Of a DNA stretch of 64,000 bases, positions 10,905 to 20,821 are shown piece after piece. The translations under genes were made by a program, and so were the position numbers. The notes below the pieces were generated by a model. It ran no database searches. It saw only the letters and a list, made by a program, of their open reading frames with translations, and had not been told where the DNA came from. How positions within the stretch are numbered: position 1 is the stretch's first letter; each line of letters opens with the position of its first letter. This DNA is from Begonia masoniana (Eukaryota; Streptophyta; Magnoliopsida; Cucurbitales; Begoniaceae): contig CM039509.1 of NCBI GenBank assembly GCA_022432975.1, positions 28,181,511 through 28,245,510 of the forward strand, given 5' to 3'.

Positions 10905-11400
10905 GTAAGTAGAGTATGTGTGTGCCTTCGGGTCTACATCACAAAACAGTAGGTTTATTCTTGTTTGAATGTTTTCTGTATGTCATGTATCATGTTTTTT
11001 GAAAGAACACGAAAATAAATTTACATGTAATGGCATGGCAAGGTATGAACAGAATGTAACAGATCAGCTGTTAAGGGAACTAATTCGTCCCTTAATTTAT
11101 GAAGAGGATGTATGACTTTGGAAAAATTGATCCGCTTCCCAATGGAATATAGGATCAGATCAGCTGTTAAGGGAACTAATCCACTCCTTAATTTATGAAG
11201 AGGATGTATGACTTTGGGAAAAATGATCTAAATCCCAATGGAACCAAGGGATCATATCAGAGAAAGAACGTGAATGCAACTGAGATGTGAAAGTAGAAAC
11301 TGCATGACTAGAATTTATGTTTCAGCATATCATTTCATTATTGCTTTACTTACTTAGCATTAGGCTAATAGATGAGTTTTGTGATGTAGGTGAAGAAGTT
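10905..11400 (+). other. structured intron 2 of LTR B (P1-P3)
   Basis: Starts GTAAGT. P1: TCTACATCACAAAAC (10933-10947) pairs over 15 positions with GTTTTGTGATGTAGG (11386-11400). P2: GCC-TTCG-GGT at 10924-10933. P3: TTAGC-ATTAG-GCTAA at 11354-11368. The acceptor is GTAG at 11399 or TTTCAGCAG about 18 nt later. Confidence 0.68.
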
Positions 11401-11725
11401 TCAGCAGGTGTGTTCTCTGAGTATGTTGAGGACTAGGCTGGTTGGAGGAGTACATTCACGCATCGACTTGACAATCTGATGGGGCGGTTTAACTAATGTC
11501 AGTAGGTGTGAAAGTTTAGTTGACAATGGTTCAGTTTAAGTATGCTGAGAATGTTAATGACAGCAAGAGTTAATGTTTTTAATAATTTTGGAGCTTTTCT
11601 GATTATGAAAACAAGATTTGGTTTTTAGTTGTAGATTGTCATTCTGGATTTATAAAGTTGTGGATCTATGTTGTTTTGAATAGCTGCTGTTAAAATTTAT
11701 AAGTTCTTTTAGTAGGCAGAGTTTG

Positions 11726-12010
11726 TCATTTTGTTACCGATGGATGTGAGCGTAGATGTGAGTAATAGATTTTGTCGTTTTGTGACCGGTGGATGTGAGC
11801 GTAGATGTGAGTAATAGAGTTTGTCGTTTTGTGACTGGTGGATGTGAGCGTAGATGTGAGTAATAGAGTTTGTCGTTTTGTGACCGGTGGATGTGAGCGT
11901 AGATGTGAGTAATAGAGTTTGTCGTTTTGTGACCGGTGGATGTGAGCGTAGATGTGAGAAATTGATTTTTTCGTTTTGTGATCGGTGGATGTGAGCGGTA
12001 GATGTGTTCC
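11726..12010 (+). repeat. 49 bp tandem array in LTR B
   Basis: About six units containing GTTTGTCGTTTTGTGACCGG, TGGATGTGAGCG and TAGATGTGAGTAATAGA, spaced by 49 bp. The array is open in two minus-strand frames only because it is a repeat; it is not a gene. Confidence 0.92.
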
Positions 12011-12223
12011 GTTTTTCCTTTGTCTTCTTTCAACCAACTGTCTTTAATATTTTAATTATTTGATAAATGTTGTTTTATTTAAATGAATTTCCGCTGCAAA
12101 ATCTTAACGCTTTGAAGGTCAAATTTGATGCTTGTGTGAAATTTTTAAAATTTTTGCAAAGTGTCATAGTTCGGTTCAGTATTATGAGTAGCGAACCAGG
12201 TTTATAAAATTCGAGGCGTTACA

Positions 12224-13608
12224 ATTAATCCCATAGACTTTAAGCAATTCAAAGAAAAGTAAAGAAAACTTTAAGGATAAGAAGATAGTTCTTTTCCTAA
12301 AAGATTTCAGAATAATTCCCTTTCTAGTTTTTTTACTCTCTCTTCCCGGATCTCCTATAAAAGAAGATCCCCTTCTTTTCAAATCCTTATCAAAATCTCT
12401 CTCTCCTAATATATACTTATTCTCTCTTTAAATTTGGAGATCCAACCCCCAAAAATATCTCCCACAGTATAATGAAAAATTTATTTTTGAATTTCATTTT
12501 GGGAGCATGACCATAAGGCGTGGACATATCTTATTATAAGACATCTTCTCCCCAATTTTGCACTTTCTTTTCAAAATTTCTCCAAAGCTTGTTTTTGGCT
12601 TCTACACCTTCAAATTGGTTCACGGTTGATACAAATTTTACAAAACATAAAATTTAATTAAAAGCCGAGATTTCAAACATTTCAATCGATAACAATACAA
12701 TGAAAACCACATTAAATGAATGTGATTTTGTGCTTTATTAATACCCTAAGGTTTTGGTTATAATCTATGGCAATAAGGTTCATCTGTGGCCCAAGTGGGA
12801 GATTGTTAAATTTTCAATGTATAAAGTTGGTCTACATACGTGTTGTACAATATGTTATAATTTTTTCAAGATATGATCCCTATTAAAGGGATTAATGGCA
12901 TCTTAAGTTATTAGGCTTAAATTATATATGATAATATGGGTTAGGCCATTGGAGCTTAAACGTGTGTAGAGACAATTTTATAACTATTCATTATATGATA
13001 GATGGAATAGTAATTACCCATTTCAGATTATGAAAGGTTATGGTCCCCAATTCATAAGTCACTTTCCTTCTTTTCTTCAAAATCTATCAACTTGAGAGAG
13101 AGTTTGACGCAAGAGACTTATTGAAATAGAAGATTTAAGTGCTCTACTTGAATTGCAGTTGGACTCTAATGTCGATTTGAATGAATCATCCTTTCCACAG
13201 AAGTCAATATTTGCCTGCTAGGCAAAAGGATAGCAAGTTACAAATTCTGTATAAGTAAGACATGTATTTTTATTATTATGAAATTCATAAATAAAGTAGT
13301 TAATGGTGTGGGTTACCATTATTCTTTTTGCAGTGACGAGTCTTGTATGTATTCCTAAGAAAGGTTGCTCATTTATCGGGATCCTTATCTTGTATCTATA
13401 GGGGGATGTGCATTGCAAACATCAAAATTGATTTAAGTACGTTCTTTAATCTATCGATATCTTGATCTGATAGAAGATTTTGGGTATGATGTCTATGTTC
13501 ACATATAGAAACTAAGAATTTTAATGGATCTATCATAAATTAGTTTTGTGTTTAGTCAACACCAAGGGAATTGCAAATTCTCGCATTGTTTGGAGAAGAT
13601 GGAGGAAA
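12224..13608 (+). mobile_element. probable Ty1/copia 3' end and LTR remnant
   Basis: At 12790-12804 CCAAGTGGGAGAT directly precedes TGTTAAATTTTCAATG. This is the usual copia arrangement of a polypurine tract next to a TGTT-starting LTR. The LTR would begin at 12804; its right end is not clear (somewhere between 13200 and 13560). 12229-12800 is AT-rich with no coding sequence that I recognise. Confidence 0.4.
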
Positions 13609-15940
13609 TTAGTACATAATTTCTTTAAAATAAGAGACATCTAAGAAAACAATTAAAAAGGACTCGAACTCAAGTTTTGTAGCTGCAAATAACTCATCTA
13701 GGAGAAAATACTTTGTTTTTTCATGCTTGAAGATGTGCCACCAAAACAATCTTCTTATCGAACCACTGAAACACAAATGTATTATCTCGTCATTTATATG
13801 TTGCATTAACATCATAAAGTTATAGTCATTTGAGTAAGATATGACAGGCATCATATCCACCACTTCACATGAGATTTCATCTTTGTAACACATCTCGATT
13901 GACATTGGAATCTTGCAAACTTTATGTACTCGAACTTCAAAGCCTTTTTTAATCCATGTAATTTTGTACGAGAAATGATGTTTTCCACTTGTAAATTCAA
14001 GGATTTTACCAACATTTTGAAAACTATATTTTATAAATTGCCATTGTCAATGACCACTTTACAAACTTTGTCACTAATGGTGCATCGTGTTCGGAAGATC
14101 TTGCGGTGTTATGAGTTGTCCAGCTTTTTTGAAGTAATCAAAATTCGTTGAATGATTAACACTACTTCCTTTTCCACATCCCCTTCTGCAAATTCAGTAT
14201 CTCCATAAATATCTTCTTCAAAACCATGTTCTCAACCACCATTAACTGAATACTTGCTCGAACAATTATTCAAAAAATGGTTTGGTTGGTTGCACCGGAA
14301 AAAATTTTTAGGTGTCATATTTGGATTTGATGATCAGGCTCAACAATGATTGAAGAACTTCCACTAGGATTTTGATAAAAGTTCTTATTTGAAGGAGCAT
14401 CATTCTGAGTAATTTTGGGACTATCTATAATTGTTGATCCCTTGGAAATAAGTGAACTTTCTGAAGTGTGTCATCAAAAATTGTTTGGCATACACACTGT
14501 AGTCATGTTGATTTTCACTTCTACTTTCATTGCTAAATTAATGGCATCTGACATAGTCCAAATGGCTTGAAGTGCCAATCGATGTTGCGTAGTCTTCATG
14601 TAGCGTGCTATTAACTGATCATATGACTCAAAATAATTCACTCTCACATTTAGTTGATAAAATTCTTTTCTATACTCATTCACCATAAGATTCGTTTGAT
14701 GACGATTCTGATACTGTTGATATAAGAATTGCTCGTAATCTGGAGAAAGAAATCGCCTTTGTAACAATCGTTTCATTCTTGGTCTAAGTTTGAACTAGCA
14801 TTTTTCTTTGCCTCTTCTGATTAAATTGGAGTAACTCTCACTATGTTATAGCTCTGCCTTTTAATTTAAATGCCACAAGCTTAACTTTTTTTTTCCTATG
14901 AGATATTTAAATAATAACAAAAAATTGATTGTAAGAATCTAATCAAGAAAATCTTCAATATTTAATCGACCATCAAAAGCCGAAAAATTCATTTTCATCT
15001 TGAATTCATAAGTATCTAAACTTCGATAAAAAACTCGTTCATTATGAAAATCATCTCTTTCATTAGACGAATAATTAATTTTTTGCGGTTGTCTCAGTTG
15101 AAAATCACTAAGTTGTTGACTATTAGGATAATTATTGACTAGATCTAATGGAAAAAAGCAGTTTGTTTGTTGGAGTTTTGAGCTCAGTTGTTTAAAACAC
15201 TAGTTGTTTCATTGGAAAAAACATCGTCGAAGTTGGCATTGCTTCTATCACCGACCAGAACTCCTCATCAGATGTCAGGTTGACCTTGGATCGACTGAGG
15301 ATGTCATTGGTAGGTGAGAAATCAGGTGGGTTTGCACTTTGTCTAGTCGTGAAGGAGCGGGTCGTGCTTTTATGGATCGCGAAGGAGAACGTCATGATTT
15401 CCAACCAGTTCTGCTCACGTCGCCACGATGCGCGATTGACCAGCTGTGGTATGGGTCGACTAGTTGTCCCTGATGTTCATCGAGCAGTGCTGAAGGCGCG
15501 AGATCACCACCAGCTTCTGTACGCATGAACATCGCCCCCTCTCGGCTGTGTTTAAGGTTGGGTAGTGGCTGGTAAAGATCGCTGGTGCTGTTAGGCTGAC
15601 GTGACCGGCCATTGAGGTTGTGGCCATCGGCTGGCCAAGCCCTAGGGTTAGAGTTTTCTTCTTCTGCCATAGTGTTTTTTCTGCTATTTTTTCTCCATTG
15701 TACATCATTTTCCAGACTGTCGTCATATTCGTTAAAATCAATCTAAGTCCTCCGATTTTTTTGCTCTTCGATAATCTTTGTGGAGAGTTTCATGCATTTA
15801 ACTTATCTCACGATCTATTTTTCAAATTGTTGATCAATGATTTCAAATCGCTGTTCGTTGTCGATTATTTGTTGCCAAGTGGAACCTTCATCAACCATGA
15901 GGTTGGGGTGAAAATTCTCGCTTTGATACCAATTGGTGTA
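13609..15940 (-). pseudogene. decayed Ty3/gypsy gag-protease
   Basis: Minus-strand remnants in order from the right. 15670-15192 is polar sequence in broken frames, possibly an N-terminal gag part. At 14776-14474 is the gag domain (MKRLLQRRFLSPDYEQFLYQ, EYRKEFYQLNVRVN, LALQAIWTMSDAINLAMKVE). Near 14290-14240 is a knuckle-like FFRCNQPNHFLNNC that has lost its first Cys. At 13905-13609 are traces of the region after the protease core (YKDEISCEVVDMMPVISYSN). A weak primer site, GCTTTGATACCA, lies near 15925. All frames are broken. It belongs to a lineage unlike elements 1 and 2. Confidence 0.72.
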
Positions 15941-16640
15941 ACAAAATTTTTGTTTCGTCATCAAAATAAGGAATAGAGAAAACTAGAAAATAAAATAATT
16001 CAATATCAAAGTCTCAAAGTCTACCTTAATGTTTATCCAACATTTTAAATAGAAACAATAATTAAATGACTAAAATTAAAATAAAAGATAAAAGATTAAA
16101 ATAAGACAATAAAACGACTCATGAGCTTGTTGAGCTTGCTTGGGCCTGTGCCACATCAAAATGTCAATAAGTTTCTCAAGCATCTTCCAAGCGGTTATAG
16201 AAATCAAATTACCATGAATCTTTCTATGGTTACTCAATTTTTTAGTCTTTAATGGAAACTTAGTGCACTTGATTCATGAATTGAAGTGTTCATCACGAGA
16301 AGACGTGATTCTTCTTGTCAAATTATAGAAGAGGGAAGGGATCCCTTACAAGTTTTACTTTTACTTTATCAAAATCAAGGATTGACATTTGTGAAAAGAC
16401 TTGAATAGTCAATTATGGTTAGGGAGGGACTAAGTAAGGCCAAAATGTTGGTATTGTCAACATTTAATTTGTTGATGTTAGTCTATGAATCATCTCGAAG
16501 GGTTTAAGTGCTCGCCTTCTTACTATTGAAGATTTAAGCAATATCTCGTTGTTTGGCGTTAGGTGATGGAAAGAGAAAGCGAATGATTCTCATTATTTGG
16601 TATCAGAACCACGGGTTCTCATCATTTAGTATCAGAGCCA
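15941..16640. other. non-coding region with two primer-site-like motifs
   Basis: TGTAACAAAATTTTTG after the weak primer site at 15925 may be the LTR start of the preceding gag remnant. Toward the right, TTGGTATCAGAACC and a second TAGTATCAGAGCC (about 16600-16640) look like plus-strand primer sites. I cannot assign LTR ends. No coding sequence is visible. Confidence 0.3.
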
Positions 16641-17481
16641 CAGGTATATCAAACTCGAGACCATTCAACAACGCAAAATAGAAACTCAAAAACGCCTTTG
16701 AATAAAGTATGAGGAACTTGACCCCAATTGAATCTTTTTGACGAAACCAAAGCTATCAAGGTTATATTTTAAATTTTGACTTGAAGAAGATCTAGTTCTT
16801 CACAAAAAACTAAAGACAAAATTCTTATAAAAAGTCAAAGTTTATTTCATAATAATTGTTCCTCAAATGTTATAAGCATTGTGTTTAAATAGAATACAAA
16901 CAAACCTTAAAAGTAATAGTAAATAGTCCAAAATATCTCTAAAAATATAGTAAACTCTAATAAGTGTCAAAATATAAAATATAAAAAAATACAAAATTGA
17001 ATTTTTTCAAAAATTGTGCAAAGTGGTCGCGCGTGTAACACCCGTATTTTTCTATAGCATGCAGAGCCCTAGTTATGGGTTGCGATGGGAGTTTAAAGGT
17101 TATATTATACATATAAATGAGTGGGTGATTTTGTGAAGAGAAAAGTGTATTGGTTGAAAAGTCAAAAAGGAGTATGTTGAAAATTCAAAGGATTGACAAT
17201 TCAAAGGAAAATAATTATTGGTTATTATACAATTTATGTTAATGAAAAGTGAATGAAAAGGAGTCATTCACGTGGGAATGCATGAGGAAAAAGATGAGTG
17301 TGGTTGGTTTTATAAAAAGTAAAAGTTGTGGAAAAAAAAGAAAAGTAGAAAAATGTTAAGTTAAAAAGGTAAATTTGTAAAATAAAATATTCATCTTCTT
17401 CCTCTTTCTTTCTCTCCACAAACCAGCCACCATAGAAGCCTCCTTCTTCCTTCTTTCCATAGATTTTTCAAGGGATTTAAG

Positions 17482-17999
17482 GTTAGTTTTAATTGGGTTT
17501 TGAGTTTTATACAACTAGGTGTTGGATTTTAGTGTTTTTAAGGCAGTTTGGTGGAATTTGTGTAGGGTTTGGAAACCCTAGGATAAAGGGTCCGAATTTT
17601 TCATGTATTGTCTAGTTCTTTTCCTATTCTTAGTGGTTTAATTCTTAGATATGGTGGTTTAAGCTATTTTTAGAGATAGATTGAAGTTATGGAGAAAGAT
17701 TGTGAAAAATCGGTTTTTAACAAATTGGGCGCCGGTTCTGTTCTCTGATTTTCCGATCAACCATGGTGTTTGGTTGGTTAATTTGAGTGTTTCAATAGAT
17801 AGTAGATGTGTAGAGGTTTACGGATTGGGGTGGCACATCAAAATCCATTGAAAAATGAATAAGTTATGGCTGTTTGAAGTTGGACACTAAAACTTGGTGC
17901 AAAAATCGGGTTTAGGGTTTAGAATTTTCATTGGTTTGTATTCTTGTTGTTTTGGTTAGTTTTGGTTAGAAATTCGAAGTTATTTCCTATATTTGTTAG
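17482..17999 (+). other. intron 1 of LTR C (present here, absent in LTR D)
   Basis: 518 nt, AAG/GTTAGT to TTTGTTAG/G. Exon sequence on both sides aligns without a gap to LTR D at 19996/19997, where the whole 518 nt is missing. Sequence shows the absence; splicing is the inference. Confidence 0.72.
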
Positions 18000-18056
18000 G
18001 TTGTCGAGCGAGTAATCTTACGGGACAAAGTGGTTAAGCAAGTGCCGAGCAGTCAG

Positions 18057-18602
18057 GTAAGTAGAGGAATTTCTTCGTTGCCTTCGGGCCTACACCATAG
18101 AACGGTAGGGTTTAATAGTTGGTTGTTTTATTTCGTGTTGTGTTGCATATCTTTGAAACATGCATCGTGAGTTAAAGTACGTTACGCTAGATACGAGTGG
18201 TTGCATTGTTTAGCATTGTGAGTGTAAACGGTAATCAGATAAAAGAATGGCAAAAGAATGGAAAAAACTTAAGGCATCAAGAGTATGAATTCCTAGACGG
18301 TCATAGGATTCTACAAGCGATTGCGGGAACGTAAAATTCGGTGGCCTTCCTAGACGGTCATGGGAAGCATGCCATCCGGTTTTGCGAAGGGTGGATTGAT
18401 ATTTGACCATCCTAGACGGTCATGGGATGTGTACCCTATTGATTCACATGGCTTAAGAACATATTAAAGCAATGTAAAGAAATGAGCATAACTGAGCGTT
18501 AGAAACTGCATGTGATAGGATTGGTTGCACGGTGTGTTGTTTGCATTCATTATTCCCTACTTACTAAGCATTAGGCTTACTTTTTGTGTTATATGGTGTA
18601 GG
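18057..18602 (+). other. structured intron 2 of LTR C (P1-P3)
   Basis: Starts CAG/GTAAGT. P1: CCTACACCATAGAAC (18089-18103) with GTTATATGGTGTAGG (18588-18602), 14 of 15 paired. P2: GCC-TTCG-GGC at 18080-18089. P3: TAAGC-ATTAG-GCTTA at 18565-18579. The acceptor is GTAG at 18601 or TTTACAG about 18 nt later. Three hairpins with a constant loop lie between the arms (18285-18430). Confidence 0.68.
18285..18430 (+). repeat. three hairpins with a shared TAGACGGTCAT loop in LTR C
   Basis: The loop word recurs near 18295, 18352 and 18412. Its flanks differ but are self-complementary each time: GAATTCC/GGATTC, CTTCC/GGAAG and CATCC/GGATG. Confidence 0.72.
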
Positions 18603-20053
18603 TGACGTGATATTTACAGGTGAGATTGATGGGGAAGATAAGGCCTAGGAGCAGTCGGAGATCCATGGGGCACGTCGGTGCAAACAGTTGTCGGGGCGCC
18701 TCGACCTGGGTCTTTGAGACGTGCAGTTTGGGAATTTTGATTTGGTTTAATTGGATTTTACATGTGTGAATTTTAATGGTTTTGGAAACACTTGTGGATA
18801 TGGATTTGATAGTTTTATAAATGTTTGGGATTTGAAACTGTTTGATTTCAGGTTTTGGTTTATAGAATTTCAGTCGTTACGCTGCTCGTTTTTTTTTTAG
18901 TATAACCAACAACGTCGGGTTTATTGGTGTTCATGTTTTTGTTGACATTTTGAGGTCGGTTTTCCAAGATTTTTATGGGGCACTGAGTCGGGGATGTCGG
19001 AAATGTATGGTGAAAATTTTAGAAAATTTGGAAGTGTTTGGCTTGGGAAAAAGTTGAGAAGAAGTGGAAAGGGTCGCTGATGGCCGAAGGGTGGCGCGTA
19101 CACTGAGCAGGATGTGCGCACAGGGCACGGGTTGGGCGCGCGCAGCGCCTAGCGCCGATCGATCGGCAGATGTTGCTGTTTATCGATCATGCACCTGAGA
19201 GGGTGCCGATCGATCGCCGCCTAGCAGCGCGTTGCTGCGCGCGCCGACCAGACCGGACCAGACCAGTTTTTTTTTAAATTTTCCGATTTTCCAAAATATT
19301 TTAACCCGACAATTTTCGACGTATTTTGCACATATTTTTGGCACGTTTTCCAACCTTTTTTCGAGGGTTAAAAAAAAAGTTGAAAATCGAATCGAAAAAT
19401 TATCAAAAATTATTTTTAAATTCGTTTTAAACGCGGTTTTGGTTAGCTAGGTAACGCACCGAGCCTGGGCGGATTCGGGGGCGTTTCAGCGTGGCTTGCA
19501 CTGATTCTATTCCGCGCGCACTGCTCTGTTCTCGCTCACCTAGCACCTAGTCTGTAACACCCGCAATTTCTATTACATGTGTAGCCCTAGTCTAGGTCAA
19601 GTATGAGAGTTAATTATCCAAGATTAGGGTTGTACATTGAAGTGTTTTAGAAGAGAAATGAGAGGTGGAGAGTTTGACAAGTCAAACCAACTTGTGATTG
19701 GTGGAGAACTTTGGTTTGAAAAGTCAAATGCAACTAACCAATCAAAATGTAGTAAATTGAAAGGAAGAAGTGAAGGGTTTTAGATGAATCGTTGGCTACT
19801 AAGTGGTGGGGGAAAAGTGAGGGTTAATTGGTAATTTACATGGTAATTAAATAAAAAAAAAAGGAAAGAAAAGTTAGGTTTAAAAAGAAGACAAAGTGGT
19901 ATTCTTCTCCACTCCATCGACTCTCTCTCTCTCTCCCTTTCCTCCATAGCCGACGATTTCCCTCCTTAGTTCTTCATTTTCTCAAGGCAATCCAAGGTCG
20001 TCGGACGAGTGATTTGACCGGTAGAAGTGTGCAAGCAGAAGCCGAGCGTTCAG

Positions 20054-20821
20054 GTAAGTATTGGGTGTTATCCTTTCGCCTTCGGGCCTACACCACAGGA
20101 CGGTAGGGTTATTTGCTATTGCTTTACTTCGTGTACGTTGAGTTATTGTTTTGCTTAGTGTCATGTTGTTGAGTACGTTGTGTGTTGTGTTGCATTATGT
20201 GTTTGTCGTTGTGTGTTTGTCGTTGTGTGTTTGTCGTTGTGAGTTTGTCGTTGTGTGTTTGTCGTTGTGTGTTTGTCATTGTGAGTTTTTCGTTGTGTAA
20301 GGCACTTCGGTGTGGGCAATGTGTAAGGCACTTCGATGCGGGCAAAGTGTATGGCACTTTGGTGCGGGCAATGTGTAAGGCACTTCGGTGCGGGCAATGT
20401 GTCGTTGTGTGTTTGTCGTTGTGTGTTTGTCATTGTGAGTTTGTCGTTGTGTAAGGCACTTCGATGCGGGCAATGTGCAAGGCACTTCGGTGCGGGCAAA
20501 GTGTAAGGCACTTCGGTGTGGGCAATGTGTAAGGCACTTCGGTGCGGGCAATGTGTAAGGCACTTCGGTGCGGGCAATGTGTCGTTGTGTGTTTGTCGTT
20601 GTGAGTTTGTCGTTGTGTAAGGCACTTCGGTGCGGGCAATGTGTAAGGCACCTTTGGGGTGCGGGCAACTATGAGTTGAGTTGTTGAGTTGCATTGTAGT
20701 GTTGTGTTGCATTGTTTGGCCGTATTGTGTTGTTGTGCATAGTGCTTGGTTTTTAAACTGTATTTTTTATCCCCTACTTGCTAAGCGTAAGCTTACGTGT
20801 GTGTGTGTTCTGTGGTGTAGG
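20054..20821 (+). other. structured intron 2 of LTR D (P1-P3)
   Basis: Starts CAG/GTAAGT. P1: CCTACACCACAGGAC (20087-20101) with GTTCTGTGGTGTAGG (20807-20821), 15 pairs including one G-U. P2: GCC-TTCG-GGC at 20078-20087. P3: TAAGC-GTAA-GCTTA at 20782-20795. The acceptor is GTAG at 20820 or TTTGCAG 18 nt later. Confidence 0.7.
20295..20665 (+). repeat. 26 bp tetraloop-hairpin array in LTR D
   Basis: Eleven copies of a 26 bp unit centred on GGCACTTCGGTGCGGGCAAT, interrupted by and preceded by runs of TTTGTCGTTGTGTG (20200-20290, 20400-20450, 20580-20610). GCAC-TTCG-GTGC can form a C(UUCG)G tetraloop hairpin in RNA. The long open frames across it come from the repeat and are not genes. Confidence 0.93.

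Larger units (their letters stand above)
10372..12223 (+). mobile_element. solo LTR B (gypsy) with ATTAA target duplication
   Basis: 1852 bp, starting TGTAACACCCGG and ending GAGGCGTTACA, flanked on both sides by ATTAA (10367-10371 and 12224-12228). No internal region remains, so it is a solo LTR left by recombination. It is the same family as LTRs G and I. Leader: intron 1 10637-10853 (GTGAGT to TTTTAG), exon 2 10854-10904 (51 nt), intron 2 from 10905. Two 96-98 bp hairpin units lie at about 11060-11260 and a 49 bp array at 11726-12010. Confidence 0.92.
17034..19488 (+). mobile_element. solo LTR C (gypsy)
   Basis: 2455 bp from TGTAACACCCGT to GGGGCGTTTCA, flanked by GCGCG and GCGTG (4 of 5 match). 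Leader: exon 1 ends at 17481, intron 1 17482-17999 (GTTAGT to TTTGTTAG), exon 2 18000-18056 (57 nt), intron 2 from 18057. A possible TATA box is TTTATAAAAAG near 17310. GC-rich sequence with GATCGATC motifs is at 19150-19215. LTR C is the same family as D, and both sit in copy 1 of the old element. Confidence 0.88.

Noticed and set aside
20161..20712. Long open frames of up to 183 codons on both strands
   Set aside because: They follow the 26 bp and 14 bp tandem repeats inside LTR D; the peptides are repetitive and have no start context or homology.
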